A model generated the notes under the pieces. It saw only the letters and a program-made list of their open reading frames with translations. It ran no database searches and had not been told where the DNA came from. This document shows, in pieces, positions 16,994-24,807 of a stretch of DNA of 64,000 bases; the stretch's first letter is position 1, and every line of letters begins with the position of its first letter. The translations under genes and the position numbers were made by a program. The stretch is from contig NZ_JAGGLO010000002.1 in the NCBI RefSeq assembly GCF_017874475.1, positions 62,001 to 126,000 of the forward strand, written 5' to 3'. This stretch comes from Anaerococcus degeneri (lineage in GTDB: Bacteria; Bacillota; Clostridia; Tissierellales; Peptoniphilaceae).

Positions 16994-18265
16994 ATGAAAG
17001 TAGATTTTAGCAATGTTAATTTAGATAATATAGGAAAATACGAGGAAAAAGCCCTTGCCGCTTTTGAATCTCTTATGAACAAAGACGGCGCTGGCAACGA
17101 CTTTTTAGGCTGGATTGATAGGCCAGTTGACTATGACAAAGACGAGTTTGAAAGAATTAAAAAAGCAGCAGCAAGGATTCGTGAAAATTCTGATGTCTTT
17201 GTTTCCATTGGTATAGGTGGATCTTACCTTGGTATTAAGGCCATTGATGTAGCTTGCGATACTTACTTTGATTCAAAGAGAGATACAAAAGTTATCTACG
17301 CAGGCAATCAAATTTCTAGCCAATACATGGTTGAACTCTTAGATTATTTGAAGGATAAGGATTATTCTGTAAATGTTATCTCAAAATCAGGCACAACCAC
17401 AGAGCCAGCCATTGCCTTTAGGTTTTTAAAAGAAGCTTTAGAGGAAAAATATGGCAAGGAAGGTGCAAAAGAGAGAATTTTTGCAACAACAGATAGGGCC
17501 AAGGGTGCACTTAAAGAACTCGCCACAAATGAAGGCTATGAAACATTTGTAGTTCCAGATGATATTGGTGGCAGATTTTCCGTAATATCTGCAGTAGGCC
17601 TCTTGCCACTAGCAGTAGCAGGTGTTGATATAGACGAATTTATGGCTGGTTTTGCTGATGGTAGAGAAAAATACACCGTAAAATCAATGGAAAATGACGC
17701 CATCAAATACGCAGCCGCAAGAAATATGCTTCATGAAAATGGCAAGGAAATTGAAGTCCTTGTAAATTATGAACCAAAATTACAATATATTGCAGAATGG
17801 TGGAAGCAACTCTACGGCGAAAGCGAAGGCAAAGACGGCAAGGGAATCTTCCCAGCAAGTGTAAATAACACTACAGACCTTCACTCAGTAGGCCAAATGA
17901 TCCAAGACGGCAAGAGAAATCTCTTTGAAACTGTAATCGAAGTTGAAAGTGTAGACAAAGATATAGAAATAAAAGAAGACGCCGATAACCTTGACGGCCT
18001 AAACTACCTAGCAGGCAAAGATATGTCCTATGTAAACAAACAAGCTATGGAAGGCACAACAATGGCCCACGTAGAAGGCGGCGTTCCAAATATCAGAATA
18101 AAACTAGATAGGGTAGACGAAAGAAAACTAGCCGAACTTTTCTATTTCTTTGAAATTGCAGTAGGAGTATCAGGCTACATCCTAGGAGTAAACCCATTCA
18201 ACCAACCAGGAGTAGAAGCTTACAAGACAGCCATGTTTAAACTACTTGGTAAACCTGGATACTAA
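16994..18265 (+). CDS. pgi: Glucose-6-phosphate isomerase
   Basis: 423 residues, slightly short of the usual ~450 for Firmicutes. AAGGAGG precedes the ATG. Signature regions: '[13 protein letters not shown]', '[15 protein letters not shown]', '[21 protein letters not shown]' and C-terminal '[12 protein letters not shown]'. It interconverts glucose-6-phosphate and fructose-6-phosphate. Monocistronic; the transcript probably ends at the G/C-closed hairpin within repeat C. Confidence 0.96.
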   Translation: MKVDFSNVNLDNIGKYEEKALAAFESLMNKDGAGNDFLGWIDRPVDYDKDEFERIKKAAARIRENSDVFVSIGIGGSYLGIKAIDVACDTYFDSKRDTKVIYAGNQISSQYMVELLDYLKDKDYSVNVISKSGTTTEPAIAFRFLKEALEEKYGKEGAKERIFATTDRAKGALKELATNEGYETFVVPDDIGGRFSVISAVGLLPLAVAGVDIDEFMAGFADGREKYTVKSMENDAIKYAAARNMLHENGKEIEVLVNYEPKLQYIAEWWKQLYGESEGKDGKGIFPASVNNTTDLHSVGQMIQDGKRNLFETVIEVESVDKDIEIKEDADNLDGLNYLAGKDMSYVNKQAMEGTTMAHVEGGVPNIRIKLDRVDERKLAELFYFFEIAVGVSGYILGVNPFNQPGVEAYKTAMFKLLGKPGY

Positions 18266-18417
18266 TAATGGTAGCAAAAAAATCGTTAGCGATTTTTTTG
18301 CGGTTCTCACAATATATCGAACACGAAGTGTGAAGATAGATTGATGAGAAACCTTATGTAATTTTTTCATAAGAACGCGACGAAAAGGAGCGTTCGTTGA
18401 AAAAGATTACGTTCTCT
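18266..18417. repeat. structured intergenic repeat, copy C
   Basis: Begins TAATGGTA directly after the pgi stop. Its 5' part is a 12-bp hairpin GCAAAAAAATCG/CGATTTTTTTGC (18274-18301) that can act as the pgi terminator. The core is GGTTCTCA/TGAGAAaCC, CAATATATC/GATAGATTG and ACAC-GAA-GTGT, then CTTATGTAATTTTT; module two is AACGC-GACGAAAAGGA-GCGTT; the end is AAAAAGATTACGTTC. Base pairs differ from copies A and B in compensating pairs. Confidence 0.82.
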
Positions 18418-18418
18418 A

Positions 18419-18440
18419 CACCCCAGCCTTAGCTGGGGTG
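18419..18440. terminator. hairpin CACCCCAGC/GCTGGGGTG, first of two
   Basis: Perfect 9-bp stem with a short CTTA-type loop, followed by GTTTTAATT. An almost identical hairpin sits at 18759-18780, each directly after a GATTACGTnCTnTA repeat end, so hairpin and repeat end appear to be one duplicated unit. Terminator activity is plausible but the U-run is weak. Confidence 0.55.
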
Positions 18441-18446
18441 GTTTTA

Positions 18447-18563
18447 ATTATAAGTAAAATTTTTGCGGTCTTCACAATTTCTCAAGGTGCAAAGCACCGT
18501 AGTAGAAATTGATGTAGAACCTTATGTAATTTTTTATACATGATGCGACGAATATAATGCTAG
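18447..18563. repeat. structured intergenic repeat, copy D
   Basis: Core GGTCTTCA/TGTAGAACC, CAATTTCT/AGAAATTG and GGTGC-AAA-GCACC, followed by CCTTATGTAATTTTTT and a shortened second module 'GCGACGAATATAATGC'. In the outer stem two adjacent pairs are swapped relative to copies A-C (T-A to C-G and C-G to T-A), a compensatory change. The right end is replaced by a strong terminator hairpin. Confidence 0.78.
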
Positions 18564-18564
18564 T

Positions 18565-18611
18565 AAAAAACATCGGTCAAGCCGTAAGGCCATAAATGAC
18601 CGATGTTTTTT
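18565..18611. terminator. strong hairpin terminator between repeats D and E
   Basis: AAACATCGGTCA / TGACCGATGTTTTTT, 10-bp perfect core with a 17-nt loop and U-runs on both strands. It may terminate transcription through the repeat cluster from either side. Confidence 0.85.
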
Positions 18612-18635
18612 GCCTTATTCATCATTTTGTAGAAA

Positions 18636-18761
18636 GCTTTAGTTTTCGTAGAAAATTATAGAATAAGCTTATGTGATATTCAGTTTAAATTGCGACGAAT
18701 AGGAGCGATTTAGACTAAATATCACTGAGTATTATGTATAAAAAGATTACGTACTTTACAC
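18636..18761. repeat. structured intergenic repeat, copy E (module 2 form)
   Basis: The first module is degenerate, but the second is the best preserved: GTGATAT...ATATCAC encloses AGTTTAAATTGC/GCGATTTAGACT around the loop GACGAATAGGA. Two T-G wobbles pair on the plus strand only, hinting that the plus strand is the RNA sense. It ends AAAAAGATTACGTAC, followed by the second CACCCCAGCC/GGCTGGGGTG hairpin (18759-18780). Confidence 0.75.
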
Positions 18762-18793
18762 CCCAGCCCTGGCTGGGGTGCTTTAATGATACT

Positions 18794-18817
18794 AAAAGAC
18801 CTCAACCGAGGTCTTTT
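18794..18817. terminator. terminator of the ABC exporter gene
   Basis: Perfect AAAAGACCTC / GAGGTCTTTT stem with an AACC loop, 9 nt beyond the ABC stop codon. Confidence 0.85.
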
Positions 18818-18825
18818 GATTTATT

Positions 18826-20298
18826 CTACTTATTAATCCTTATAAGATTAAAATTAGAATTCTTCATAAATATTTCATCGTGGCTTATAACAATAACTAG
18901 TTTCCCTTTCCTATTAAGGTCCATAATTAAGTCTAAGACTTTGCCTTTAACTTCTTTATCCAAAAAGTTTGTTGGTTCGTCAAAAATATATAGGGACTTG
19001 TCGGTTTTTATGGCGTATTTTAATTGAGCCAATTTTTTCTGACCTGATGAAGCTTTTATTTTATCTTTTAGGACTCCATATTCGCTTATAAGAGGGTTAG
19101 CTGGGATGTAGACTAAATCTTCAAATAGGACTTTTGAATTTTTATCAACTAGTTTATTGTTTACAAAGATTTTTCCCTCGTACCTAGTTGTAAGGTTCAT
19201 TATGGCCTCTACCAGAGTCGTTTTTCCTATCCCATTATCTCCTACAATGAGGTTGATTTTTCCTTGTTTAATCTCTTGGTTAAAGGCCTGGTGAAGCCTT
19301 TCTCCCTTACTTCCCAGGCTTATGTAATCTTTTATTTCTAAGGATTTTATCTTAGCCTTGTCAAAGCTTACAGGGGTCATATTTATAAATTCATAAAAAG
19401 AATCCATGGCAGGCTTGCCAGATACGTACTCTCTCCTGGTATTAAAGGTATCAAGCATAGGATCCCAAAGAGAGCTGATGTAGATTGACACAGCAGCATA
19501 AGACCCTGGGGTCATCTTGCCCTTTATGATTAGGATAATAGAAATAATTGTTGTTAAAGTGATGGCTATATTTAAAGTTCCGTAGACAAAAATATTGTAA
19601 ATTAGACTTTCGTAGCGGACTTTTTTTATGAGATTTGTGAAAAATCTATTAAAAAAATCTCTAATTGGTGGAAGTTGCTTATCTCTCAAAAACCTCTCTT
19701 CCTTGCTCAAATTATTAGTATCTAAGAGATATCCCTTAACATTTTTCATATCGTCCAAGTGGTTTGAGGAATAATCCGAAATCTTCTCCTCCCTCTTATA
19801 GGAAACCAGAGCTGCTATGGGAGCTATAATCACAAAGGCTATTAAAAGGTAAGGAGAGATGAAAAATACAATTATGCAAATTGCCACAAATTTAAGGGCG
19901 TTTAAAAATATCCTCAGGGTATTTTTGTAGATAAAGGGCTGGACAATTTCAAAATTTTGCCCTAATTCTTGGTTTATCCTCGCCTGGTCGATATTGTAAA
20001 CCTTACTATCATAGGTCTTTAAGGCCAAATCAAGCTTTTCAAATTGCTTTAGATAAGCCTTGGCGTCGTTTTTACCAAAATAATAATCTTCAAGGACATA
20101 AAAAATATGGATACCAATATCAAGTAAAACCATGATTACAATATGCTTGATAGTCATATCCAAGTCTTTTAAAATAGAAAAGTCAATGGCCTTTGCAGTA
20201 TTGATGGGAATTAACAATCCTAATCCGATTACAATAAGCCTAATTATCAAAAGCTTTATAAATTCTTTCTTGTCCGTCAAATAAAAAAATCTCAACAT
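18826..20298 (-). CDS. ABC transporter, fused membrane and ATPase domains
   Basis: 490 residues, short for a one-polypeptide exporter (usually ~570). Five or six membrane segments occupy ~residues 15-300, and an ATPase domain follows with Walker A 'VGDNGIGKTTL' and Walker B 'SLYIFDEPTN'. The signature reads 'ASSGQKKLAQL' instead of LSGGQ, so the third position is Ser. The loop between Walker A and the signature is shorter than usual. The RBS is AAGGAGG. It follows the Xre-type regulator by ~80 bp and likely exports a peptide or other small molecule under its control; the cargo is unknown. Confidence 0.85.
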   Translation of the reverse strand: MLRFFYLTDKKEFIKLLIIRLIVIGLGLLIPINTAKAIDFSILKDLDMTIKHIVIMVLLDIGIHIFYVLEDYYFGKNDAKAYLKQFEKLDLALKTYDSKVYNIDQARINQELGQNFEIVQPFIYKNTLRIFLNALKFVAICIIVFFISPYLLIAFVIIAPIAALVSYKREEKISDYSSNHLDDMKNVKGYLLDTNNLSKEERFLRDKQLPPIRDFFNRFFTNLIKKVRYESLIYNIFVYGTLNIAITLTTIISIILIIKGKMTPGSYAAVSIYISSLWDPMLDTFNTRREYVSGKPAMDSFYEFINMTPVSFDKAKIKSLEIKDYISLGSKGERLHQAFNQEIKQGKINLIVGDNGIGKTTLVEAIMNLTTRYEGKIFVNNKLVDKNSKVLFEDLVYIPANPLISEYGVLKDKIKASSGQKKLAQLKYAIKTDKSLYIFDEPTNFLDKEVKGKVLDLIMDLNRKGKLVIVISHDEIFMKNSNFNLIRINK

Positions 20299-20357
20299 AG
20301 GAAACCTCCTTCAGTTTTGTTATAAATCCAATATACTTAAATCAAGCAAATTAAAAA

Positions 20358-20373
20358 GGGACATGGGTGTCCC
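20358..20373 (-). terminator. hairpin after the Xre regulator gene
   Basis: GGGAC / GTCCC read leftward into TTTTTAATTT. It separates the regulator from the ABC gene, which then has its own weak promoter-like sequence (TTGCTT, 18 bp, TTATAA). Confidence 0.65.
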
Positions 20374-20377
20374 AATT

Positions 20378-21256
20378 TCAATTATTACTTAGAACGTCTC
20401 GTATGCCTTGGTCTACCCTCTTTAATACCTCATCTATTCCAAGGTGGCTTGCAAAAATTTTCGATAATTCTAAAGAATTTCTATAATTTTCATCTCCCAA
20501 TTCATGTTGGCATAAAAATTTCTGATAATATAATAATGCAAACATCTCGTTATGATTAGAATATTTTGCAAAAGAAATTGCTTCGTTAATTTTTTCTAAG
20601 CCATTAAGAGAATCCCTCTCCATATCCATGACGTTAACAAGTGAGTAGTAGGCAATTAATTTTATAAGACTTTCCTCATTTTTATCTACTATGGATGATA
20701 AAATCTCTTTCCTATCAATATTTTTAAAATAAGCTTTATCATTACAAACATTTATAAGAAGTCTTGCTTCTAAAAAACTCAAATTTCCAGTCAATATCTT
20801 ATTTTTATTTATCCTAGCGCTCGTGATGTACTCGAATTCTTCTTCTAGGCTAAGCAAAATTGGAGTTTTTAAAGATTTTATAAAAAGCCTTAACAGAGCT
20901 AGTTCATAGTCTTTTCCTTTGAAATTCTGATCCTTTTCTAAAATTTCTAACTTTTTTTCTAAAAGGAGGATTTCTTCCCTGGATTTAAAACCACAAAGTA
21001 TATCAAAACTTGATAGGAGGTCCCTATATAAATAATGGGATTCATAGATATCTTTTATGTATAAATCAACTAGGTCAAGGTCAAGGCTTGCCGATAATTT
21101 TAGGAGGGTATCTATACTTGGCTCTTTGATTAGTCCATTTTCTATTCTAGATATGGACCTGCGGCTGATTCCAGATAAAAATGCCAAGTCTTCCTGGCTA
21201 ATTTTTTTGTTTTCTCTAATTTTTGTTAAATCATTTCCAAATTTATAAATAGACAT
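20378..21256 (-). CDS. Helix-turn-helix regulator with C-terminal helical repeats (Rgg/RRNPP-like)
   Basis: 292 residues. Residues ~8-62 are an Xre helix-turn-helix ('LTKIRENKKISQEDLAFLSGISRRSISRIENG'). The remaining ~220 residues are all-alpha without a catalytic motif, resembling TPR-like peptide-binding domains of Rgg/MutR/PlcR-type quorum regulators. AAGGAGG precedes the start. It sits before an ABC exporter, an arrangement common for peptide-signalling circuits. No signal-peptide gene was found in the 79-bp gap. Assignment to RRNPP is by architecture only. Confidence 0.72.
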   Translation of the reverse strand: MSIYKFGNDLTKIRENKKISQEDLAFLSGISRRSISRIENGLIKEPSIDTLLKLSASLDLDLVDLYIKDIYESHYLYRDLLSSFDILCGFKSREEILLLEKKLEILEKDQNFKGKDYELALLRLFIKSLKTPILLSLEEEFEYITSARINKNKILTGNLSFLEARLLINVCNDKAYFKNIDRKEILSSIVDKNEESLIKLIAYYSLVNVMDMERDSLNGLEKINEAISFAKYSNHNEMFALLYYQKFLCQHELGDENYRNSLELSKIFASHLGIDEVLKRVDQGIRDVLSNN

Positions 21257-21332
21257 AAGACCTCCTTTCTATTTTTCAAATTATAATATAATATACCACT
21301 TTAATCTAATAAATATAATAAATCTTCCCAGC

Positions 21333-21366
21333 AAAAAAAAGATCCCACTATTTAGCGAGATCTCTT
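21333..21366 (-). terminator. terminator overlapping the end of the CPBP gene
   Basis: AAAGAGATC / GATCTTTTTTTT stem (one G-U pair), overlapping the last codons and stop of the CPBP gene on the minus strand. Confidence 0.65.
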
Positions 21367-22241
21367 TGTTTTATTTTCCTTATTAATATTATTATTAAAA
21401 TCGCTAGGACTATGGTGGTTACTATACTTCCCTCTACTCCGAAGCCTCCTCCTGAGATTAGTTCAGGGCCCTTTAAGTTTGTATTAAAAAGGGTACCTGG
21501 CGCTTGCTTGTTGCCGGAGACTGGAGATCCGTAAATATTAGCCATGATCATATTCCAGAAGGAATGGGCGGCTCCCACCATATAGATTGAGTCTTGTAGG
21601 TAAAATATTAGGGAAAATACCAGACCCATTAAAAATATATTTACAAAGGCCATTATGTTAAAGTCTGCATTTCCCAAGTGAAAGATGGAAAATATTAGGG
21701 AATTTGCTATTATTGCCAGGCTGATTTTGCCCCTTGCTGCCATCTGGTTCATTAAGATTGCCCTCAATAAAAATTCCTCTTCAAAGCCTTGGATTATCCA
21801 AGCTGGAAGGAAGATCAAAAAAAGTTTTATGTCAAAACCTCTTGGATTTTTTTCTATTTGTGCAAAACCTGCAAGATTTAAAATTAGAACAATTATAGTT
21901 AAAAGGCCAAATCCTAATAAAATCCCCTTGCCATAGTTTTTTATTTTATTGTTATCTACAAGTCCCAAAGATAGATTGGTTCTTTTTAGGATTTTCCTCG
22001 CAAAGACGTAGGCAAAAATTAGGGTGAAGGCTGTGGAATAAATTATCAAAAGGAAAAATATGTCCTTTTGGTAAAGAAGATTAAAAAAATCATCCAAAGC
22101 CTCGATTTTTCGGCCAAGACCCATGACTTGCCCGAGACAGTATTGGGGAATTATTACCAGAAGTGAAAGTATGACGGTAATAATAACCGGATTTAGGTCG
22201 TATGCCTTTTCCGTCTCTTTTATTGACTTATTTCCTATCAT
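21348..22241 (-). CDS. CPBP-family intramembrane metalloprotease
   Basis: 297 residues with about eight membrane segments. The CPBP (Abi/CAAX protease) motifs are present: 'EEEFLLR' (EExxxR), 'FSIFHLG' (FxxxH) and 'AHSFWNM' (HxxxN/B). Bacterial members include bacteriocin-immunity proteins and membrane-anchored proteases of uncertain substrate. The start overlaps the stop of the upstream gene by 4 nt (ATGA). Function beyond the fold is not known. Confidence 0.85.
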   Translation of the reverse strand: MIGNKSIKETEKAYDLNPVIITVILSLLVIIPQYCLGQVMGLGRKIEALDDFFNLLYQKDIFFLLIIYSTAFTLIFAYVFARKILKRTNLSLGLVDNNKIKNYGKGILLGFGLLTIIVLILNLAGFAQIEKNPRGFDIKLFLIFLPAWIIQGFEEEFLLRAILMNQMAARGKISLAIIANSLIFSIFHLGNADFNIMAFVNIFLMGLVFSLIFYLQDSIYMVGAAHSFWNMIMANIYGSPVSGNKQAPGTLFNTNLKGPELISGGGFGVEGSIVTTIVLAILIIILIRKIKQRDLAK

Positions 22242-22858
22242 TTGACTAGGTCCAAGGCACCGCCGATTATGGCGTTGATAAAGTCTCTTGACTCAAAAAT
22301 TTCATAGCCGAAGAGCTTTTTCTTTAGGAAAATTTTTGCATCCATGCTCTTAACTTCGCCACCATCCTTTGAAAGCTCCTTCATATAAGCTTCGTGTTGG
22401 TTTTCAGCTTCGAGATGGGCAACCTTGTCAAAACAGGTGACATAATTTACATTTGAAATCTTTAGGGTCACTTCCACTCCCCCGTCTATATCCAGCTTGT
22501 TTAAAACCTTAATATCAAGGTTTTTGAAATTATTTCTGACAAATTCGTCTTGTTTTTCGAGATCATCTGAATAGGACTTTTTGAGAACATCAAAAATCAC
22601 ATCCAGCCTATCCATATTTTCTTCCATAAAGGCTGTATCATCGGTTTTGATAGCTTTTTCCATCCTATCCACAGTCCTATTTATACTGTGAGATAGGCTT
22701 CTTGTTCCAAAAAATACCGCAACAACAAGGAGGATAAAGATTAAAATATAGGGACCAAAGGTCTTTCTCTTGCGCCTTTTTTCCCTAACACGCCTTTTCC
22801 TCTCACGGGTTTTTGGATTTTTATATTCTTTTTCTTCACTTCTTTTTTGTCTAGCCAT
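22238..22858 (-). CDS. Single-pass membrane protein with basic N-terminus, unknown
   Basis: 206 residues. The first ~35 are extremely Lys/Arg-rich, followed by one membrane segment (~36-53) and an extracytoplasmic domain of ~150 residues with a beta-rich centre ('IDGGVEVTLKISNVNYVTCFDKVAHL'). The shape recalls DUF5105/DUF4878-like extracellular domains, but no firm family was recognised. It overlaps the CPBP protease gene by 4 nt, so the pair is coupled, and the protein may be a substrate or partner of the protease. Confidence 0.75.
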   Translation of the reverse strand: MARQKRSEEKEYKNPKTRERKRRVREKRRKRKTFGPYILIFILLVVAVFFGTRSLSHSINRTVDRMEKAIKTDDTAFMEENMDRLDVIFDVLKKSYSDDLEKQDEFVRNNFKNLDIKVLNKLDIDGGVEVTLKISNVNYVTCFDKVAHLEAENQHEAYMKELSKDGGEVKSMDAKIFLKKKLFGYEIFESRDFINAIIGGALDLVK

Positions 22859-22915
22859 AATTATATCCTTTTAAATTATTATACCATTTCTCTAATTTTA
22901 TGATATGATAAATAT

Positions 22916-23773
22916 ATGAAGTATGTAAAAAATAATTTTGCCAACGGCCTTGCCTTTTTGGCTCTAGTGAGCCTAATCTTTAAGGCTTTTATAGGGCAAA
23001 TTCTAGCAATTGATGAAAATTTAATAGAAAGGGCTCTCACTTCCTACGTCATAGCCTACCTAGCCTTTAAAATCTCATACATGGAGACAAAAAAGGTTGG
23101 CTTGCTGTTTATACCCCTTATTTTTCACAGCCTAGTCATGGCTCTTATTATAAGGGGCGGATTTTCGCAGAAAATTCCTAGCGATATGATTCAAATAATA
23201 ACCACGCTTTATAAATTATTGGTCATGGTTGGAGTCTTTTTTGCCATTGAACTGTTCTTTAATAAACTCTTGGGAAGCCTTGCAACATCAATCTTAGGCG
23301 GATTTTCACTTTTGATTTTTATTGCCATTGCCTTTAGCAAAAAGCTTGCCTTCCTAGAATCTTTTGTGGATTTTTTCCTCTATTTTAGCTTCTATGTAAT
23401 GGCTATCAGAGTGAGGTCGGCAGCAAGCCTAAATCCTCTCCTCCTAGTCTTTAGCCTAATCTTGGTGGCAGGTGAAATATATATCAAGGAAAAATATATA
23501 AAAATCGACTACGGATTTTTATTAAGCATCTTCCCCTTATCCTACCTATCCCTTAAAACTGTGACTAGCGAGTCGGCTTTCGACCTTATCGATCACTTGA
23601 TTTTTGCCCTAATCTATATCTATCCGGCCCTTTTTGTGATTATCAAAGCAAGGCTTGATATAGAAATCTTAGCCATTTCAATAATCGCCATCCTCGCTTC
23701 TTATATTCTTGGCCAAGGAATTTATAAAATTAAAAACAAATATCTTTCCTATTTGCTATTAGGAATCAACTAG
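22916..23773 (+). CDS. Polytopic membrane protein, unknown; possibly leaderless
   Basis: 285 residues with roughly nine hydrophobic segments and few polar loops; no family recognised. No Shine-Dalgarno is visible before the ATG. A -10-like TATGAT (22904-22909) ends only 6 nt upstream, so the transcript could start at or very near the start codon (leaderless). Divergent from the 22238-22858 gene across 57 bp. Followed by a terminator. Confidence 0.65.
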   Translation: MKYVKNNFANGLAFLALVSLIFKAFIGQILAIDENLIERALTSYVIAYLAFKISYMETKKVGLLFIPLIFHSLVMALIIRGGFSQKIPSDMIQIITTLYKLLVMVGVFFAIELFFNKLLGSLATSILGGFSLLIFIAIAFSKKLAFLESFVDFFLYFSFYVMAIRVRSAASLNPLLLVFSLILVAGEIYIKEKYIKIDYGFLLSIFPLSYLSLKTVTSESAFDLIDHLIFALIYIYPALFVIIKARLDIEILAISIIAILASYILGQGIYKIKNKYLSYLLLGIN

Positions 23774-23774
23774 A

Positions 23775-23800
23775 AACGCAGACTCTTAGCCTGCGTTCTT
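23775..23800. terminator. terminator after the membrane protein gene
   Basis: AACGCAG / CTGCGTT stem with a 9-nt loop, followed by CTTT. The minus-strand micro-gene ending at 23800 converges on it. Confidence 0.75.
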
Positions 23801-23961
23801 TAAATTATTTCCTTAAGAAACATTGCTATAGCAACGACAGCTATGGTTTTAATAATAGATAGGGTTTTGTCCATGCCATATTTTTTAACTAGGAATTTTG
23901 ACAAAAATTCCATTATGATGGTTACTATCAAAGTAATTATAAAAATTTTTAGGTATCTCAT
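23800..23961 (-). CDS. 53-residue membrane micro-protein
   Basis: ATG at 23961 preceded by GGAGGAGAAA; the frame runs to TAA at 23802-23800. The product begins MRYLKIFIITLIVTIIMEFL and has two hydrophobic segments (~4-20 and ~35-50) separated by a short basic loop. The strong ribosome site and amphipathic pattern support a real gene below usual annotation size. Function unknown. The 24-kb gap around it otherwise contains only a terminator. Confidence 0.65.
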   Translation of the reverse strand: MRYLKIFIITLIVTIIMEFLSKFLVKKYGMDKTLSIIKTIAVVAIAMFLKEII

Positions 23962-24083
23962 TTTCTCCTCCTTATTTGATTTCCAAACTAGGTCCCTTGT
24001 GGCAAGCTTGCCTAGGGGATTATTTTCCTTATTTTATCATAGTCGTTTCTTTAATTATATCAAAGATTGGCTATTTTTGGCAA

Positions 24084-24108
24084 AAGAAAATCCCGACAAA
24101 GTCGGGAT
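24084..24108 (-). terminator. terminator of the tlpA-like operon
   Basis: Perfect ATCCCGAC / GTCGGGAT with an AAA loop, read leftward into TTTTCTTTTG. Confidence 0.88.
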
Positions 24109-24138
24109 CAACAGAATATTTATAGGGGAGTTAATTTC

Positions 24139-24807
24139 TTATTTGTTTGAAGCTTCCTTAGCTAGTTTTATATTTTCCTTTAATTTAGCAAGTTGGTCTT
24201 CACTTGTGATTGCTCCTACCACATCTTCACCGACGATATTGCCGTTTTTGTCAACTACGATTGTTGTTGGATAAGCAAATACGTGGTCTAGGTATTTTTT
24301 GATTTCGCCTTCGTTTTTAACGCCTAGGGCTTGGTAGGTTGGCTTGTTTTCACCAATTATTCTCTTGAAGGCATCCATGGTTGATTGGTCATACTCTGCG
24401 TCTGTGCAAAGAGTGACGAAGTTTACCTTATCGTCCTTCTTAAAATCATCTGCTACCTTATTTAATTCTGGCATCTCTTGGATGCAGGCAGAACAGCCTG
24501 TAAACCATAGGTTGATTACTGTTGCATCATAGTTTTTGAAATCTTCGTTGGTAAATTTCTTGCCGTCTTGGTCTTTGGCCTCAAACTTGCCTAAAGTATT
24601 TGGTTTTTCACCTTCTACTTGAGGTTCTTCAATTGGGGTTGTTGTATCATTTGTAATTTTAGCGCCTTCTGGAAGGTCTTCTTTGCTAATTGCTTCTTGT
24701 TTTACATCTTCTTTTGTCTTAGCTTCTTCCTTGGCGTCTTTTTGTCCGCAAGCAGCAAGACTTGCTGCCATCATTAAAGTTAAAATCATTTTGCTCTTAT
24801 TTTTCAT
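24139..24807 (-). CDS. TlpA-like thioredoxin-fold lipoprotein
   Basis: 222 residues. Lipoprotein signal 'LMMAASLAAC' places the lipidated Cys at residue 20. An acidic linker follows, then a thioredoxin/redoxin domain (~75-215) with active-site 'GCSACIQEMP' (CxxC) and cis-Pro region 'AYPTTIVVDKNGN'. It should act outside the membrane as a thiol-disulfide reductase. It overlaps the 4Fe-4S gene by 11 nt, indicating a shared electron-transfer or redox-maintenance role. Confidence 0.9.
   Translation of the reverse strand: MKNKSKMILTLMMAASLAACGQKDAKEEAKTKEDVKQEAISKEDLPEGAKITNDTTTPIEEPQVEGEKPNTLGKFEAKDQDGKKFTNEDFKNYDATVINLWFTGCSACIQEMPELNKVADDFKKDDKVNFVTLCTDAEYDQSTMDAFKRIIGENKPTYQALGVKNEGEIKKYLDHVFAYPTTIVVDKNGNIVGEDVVGAITSEDQLAKLKENIKLAKEASNK

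Noticed and set aside
18274-18301. Copy C hairpin as proof that the repeats are terminators
   Set aside because: Only copy C has a U-rich perfect hairpin at its left end; copies A and B lie upstream of genes and have a different left part.
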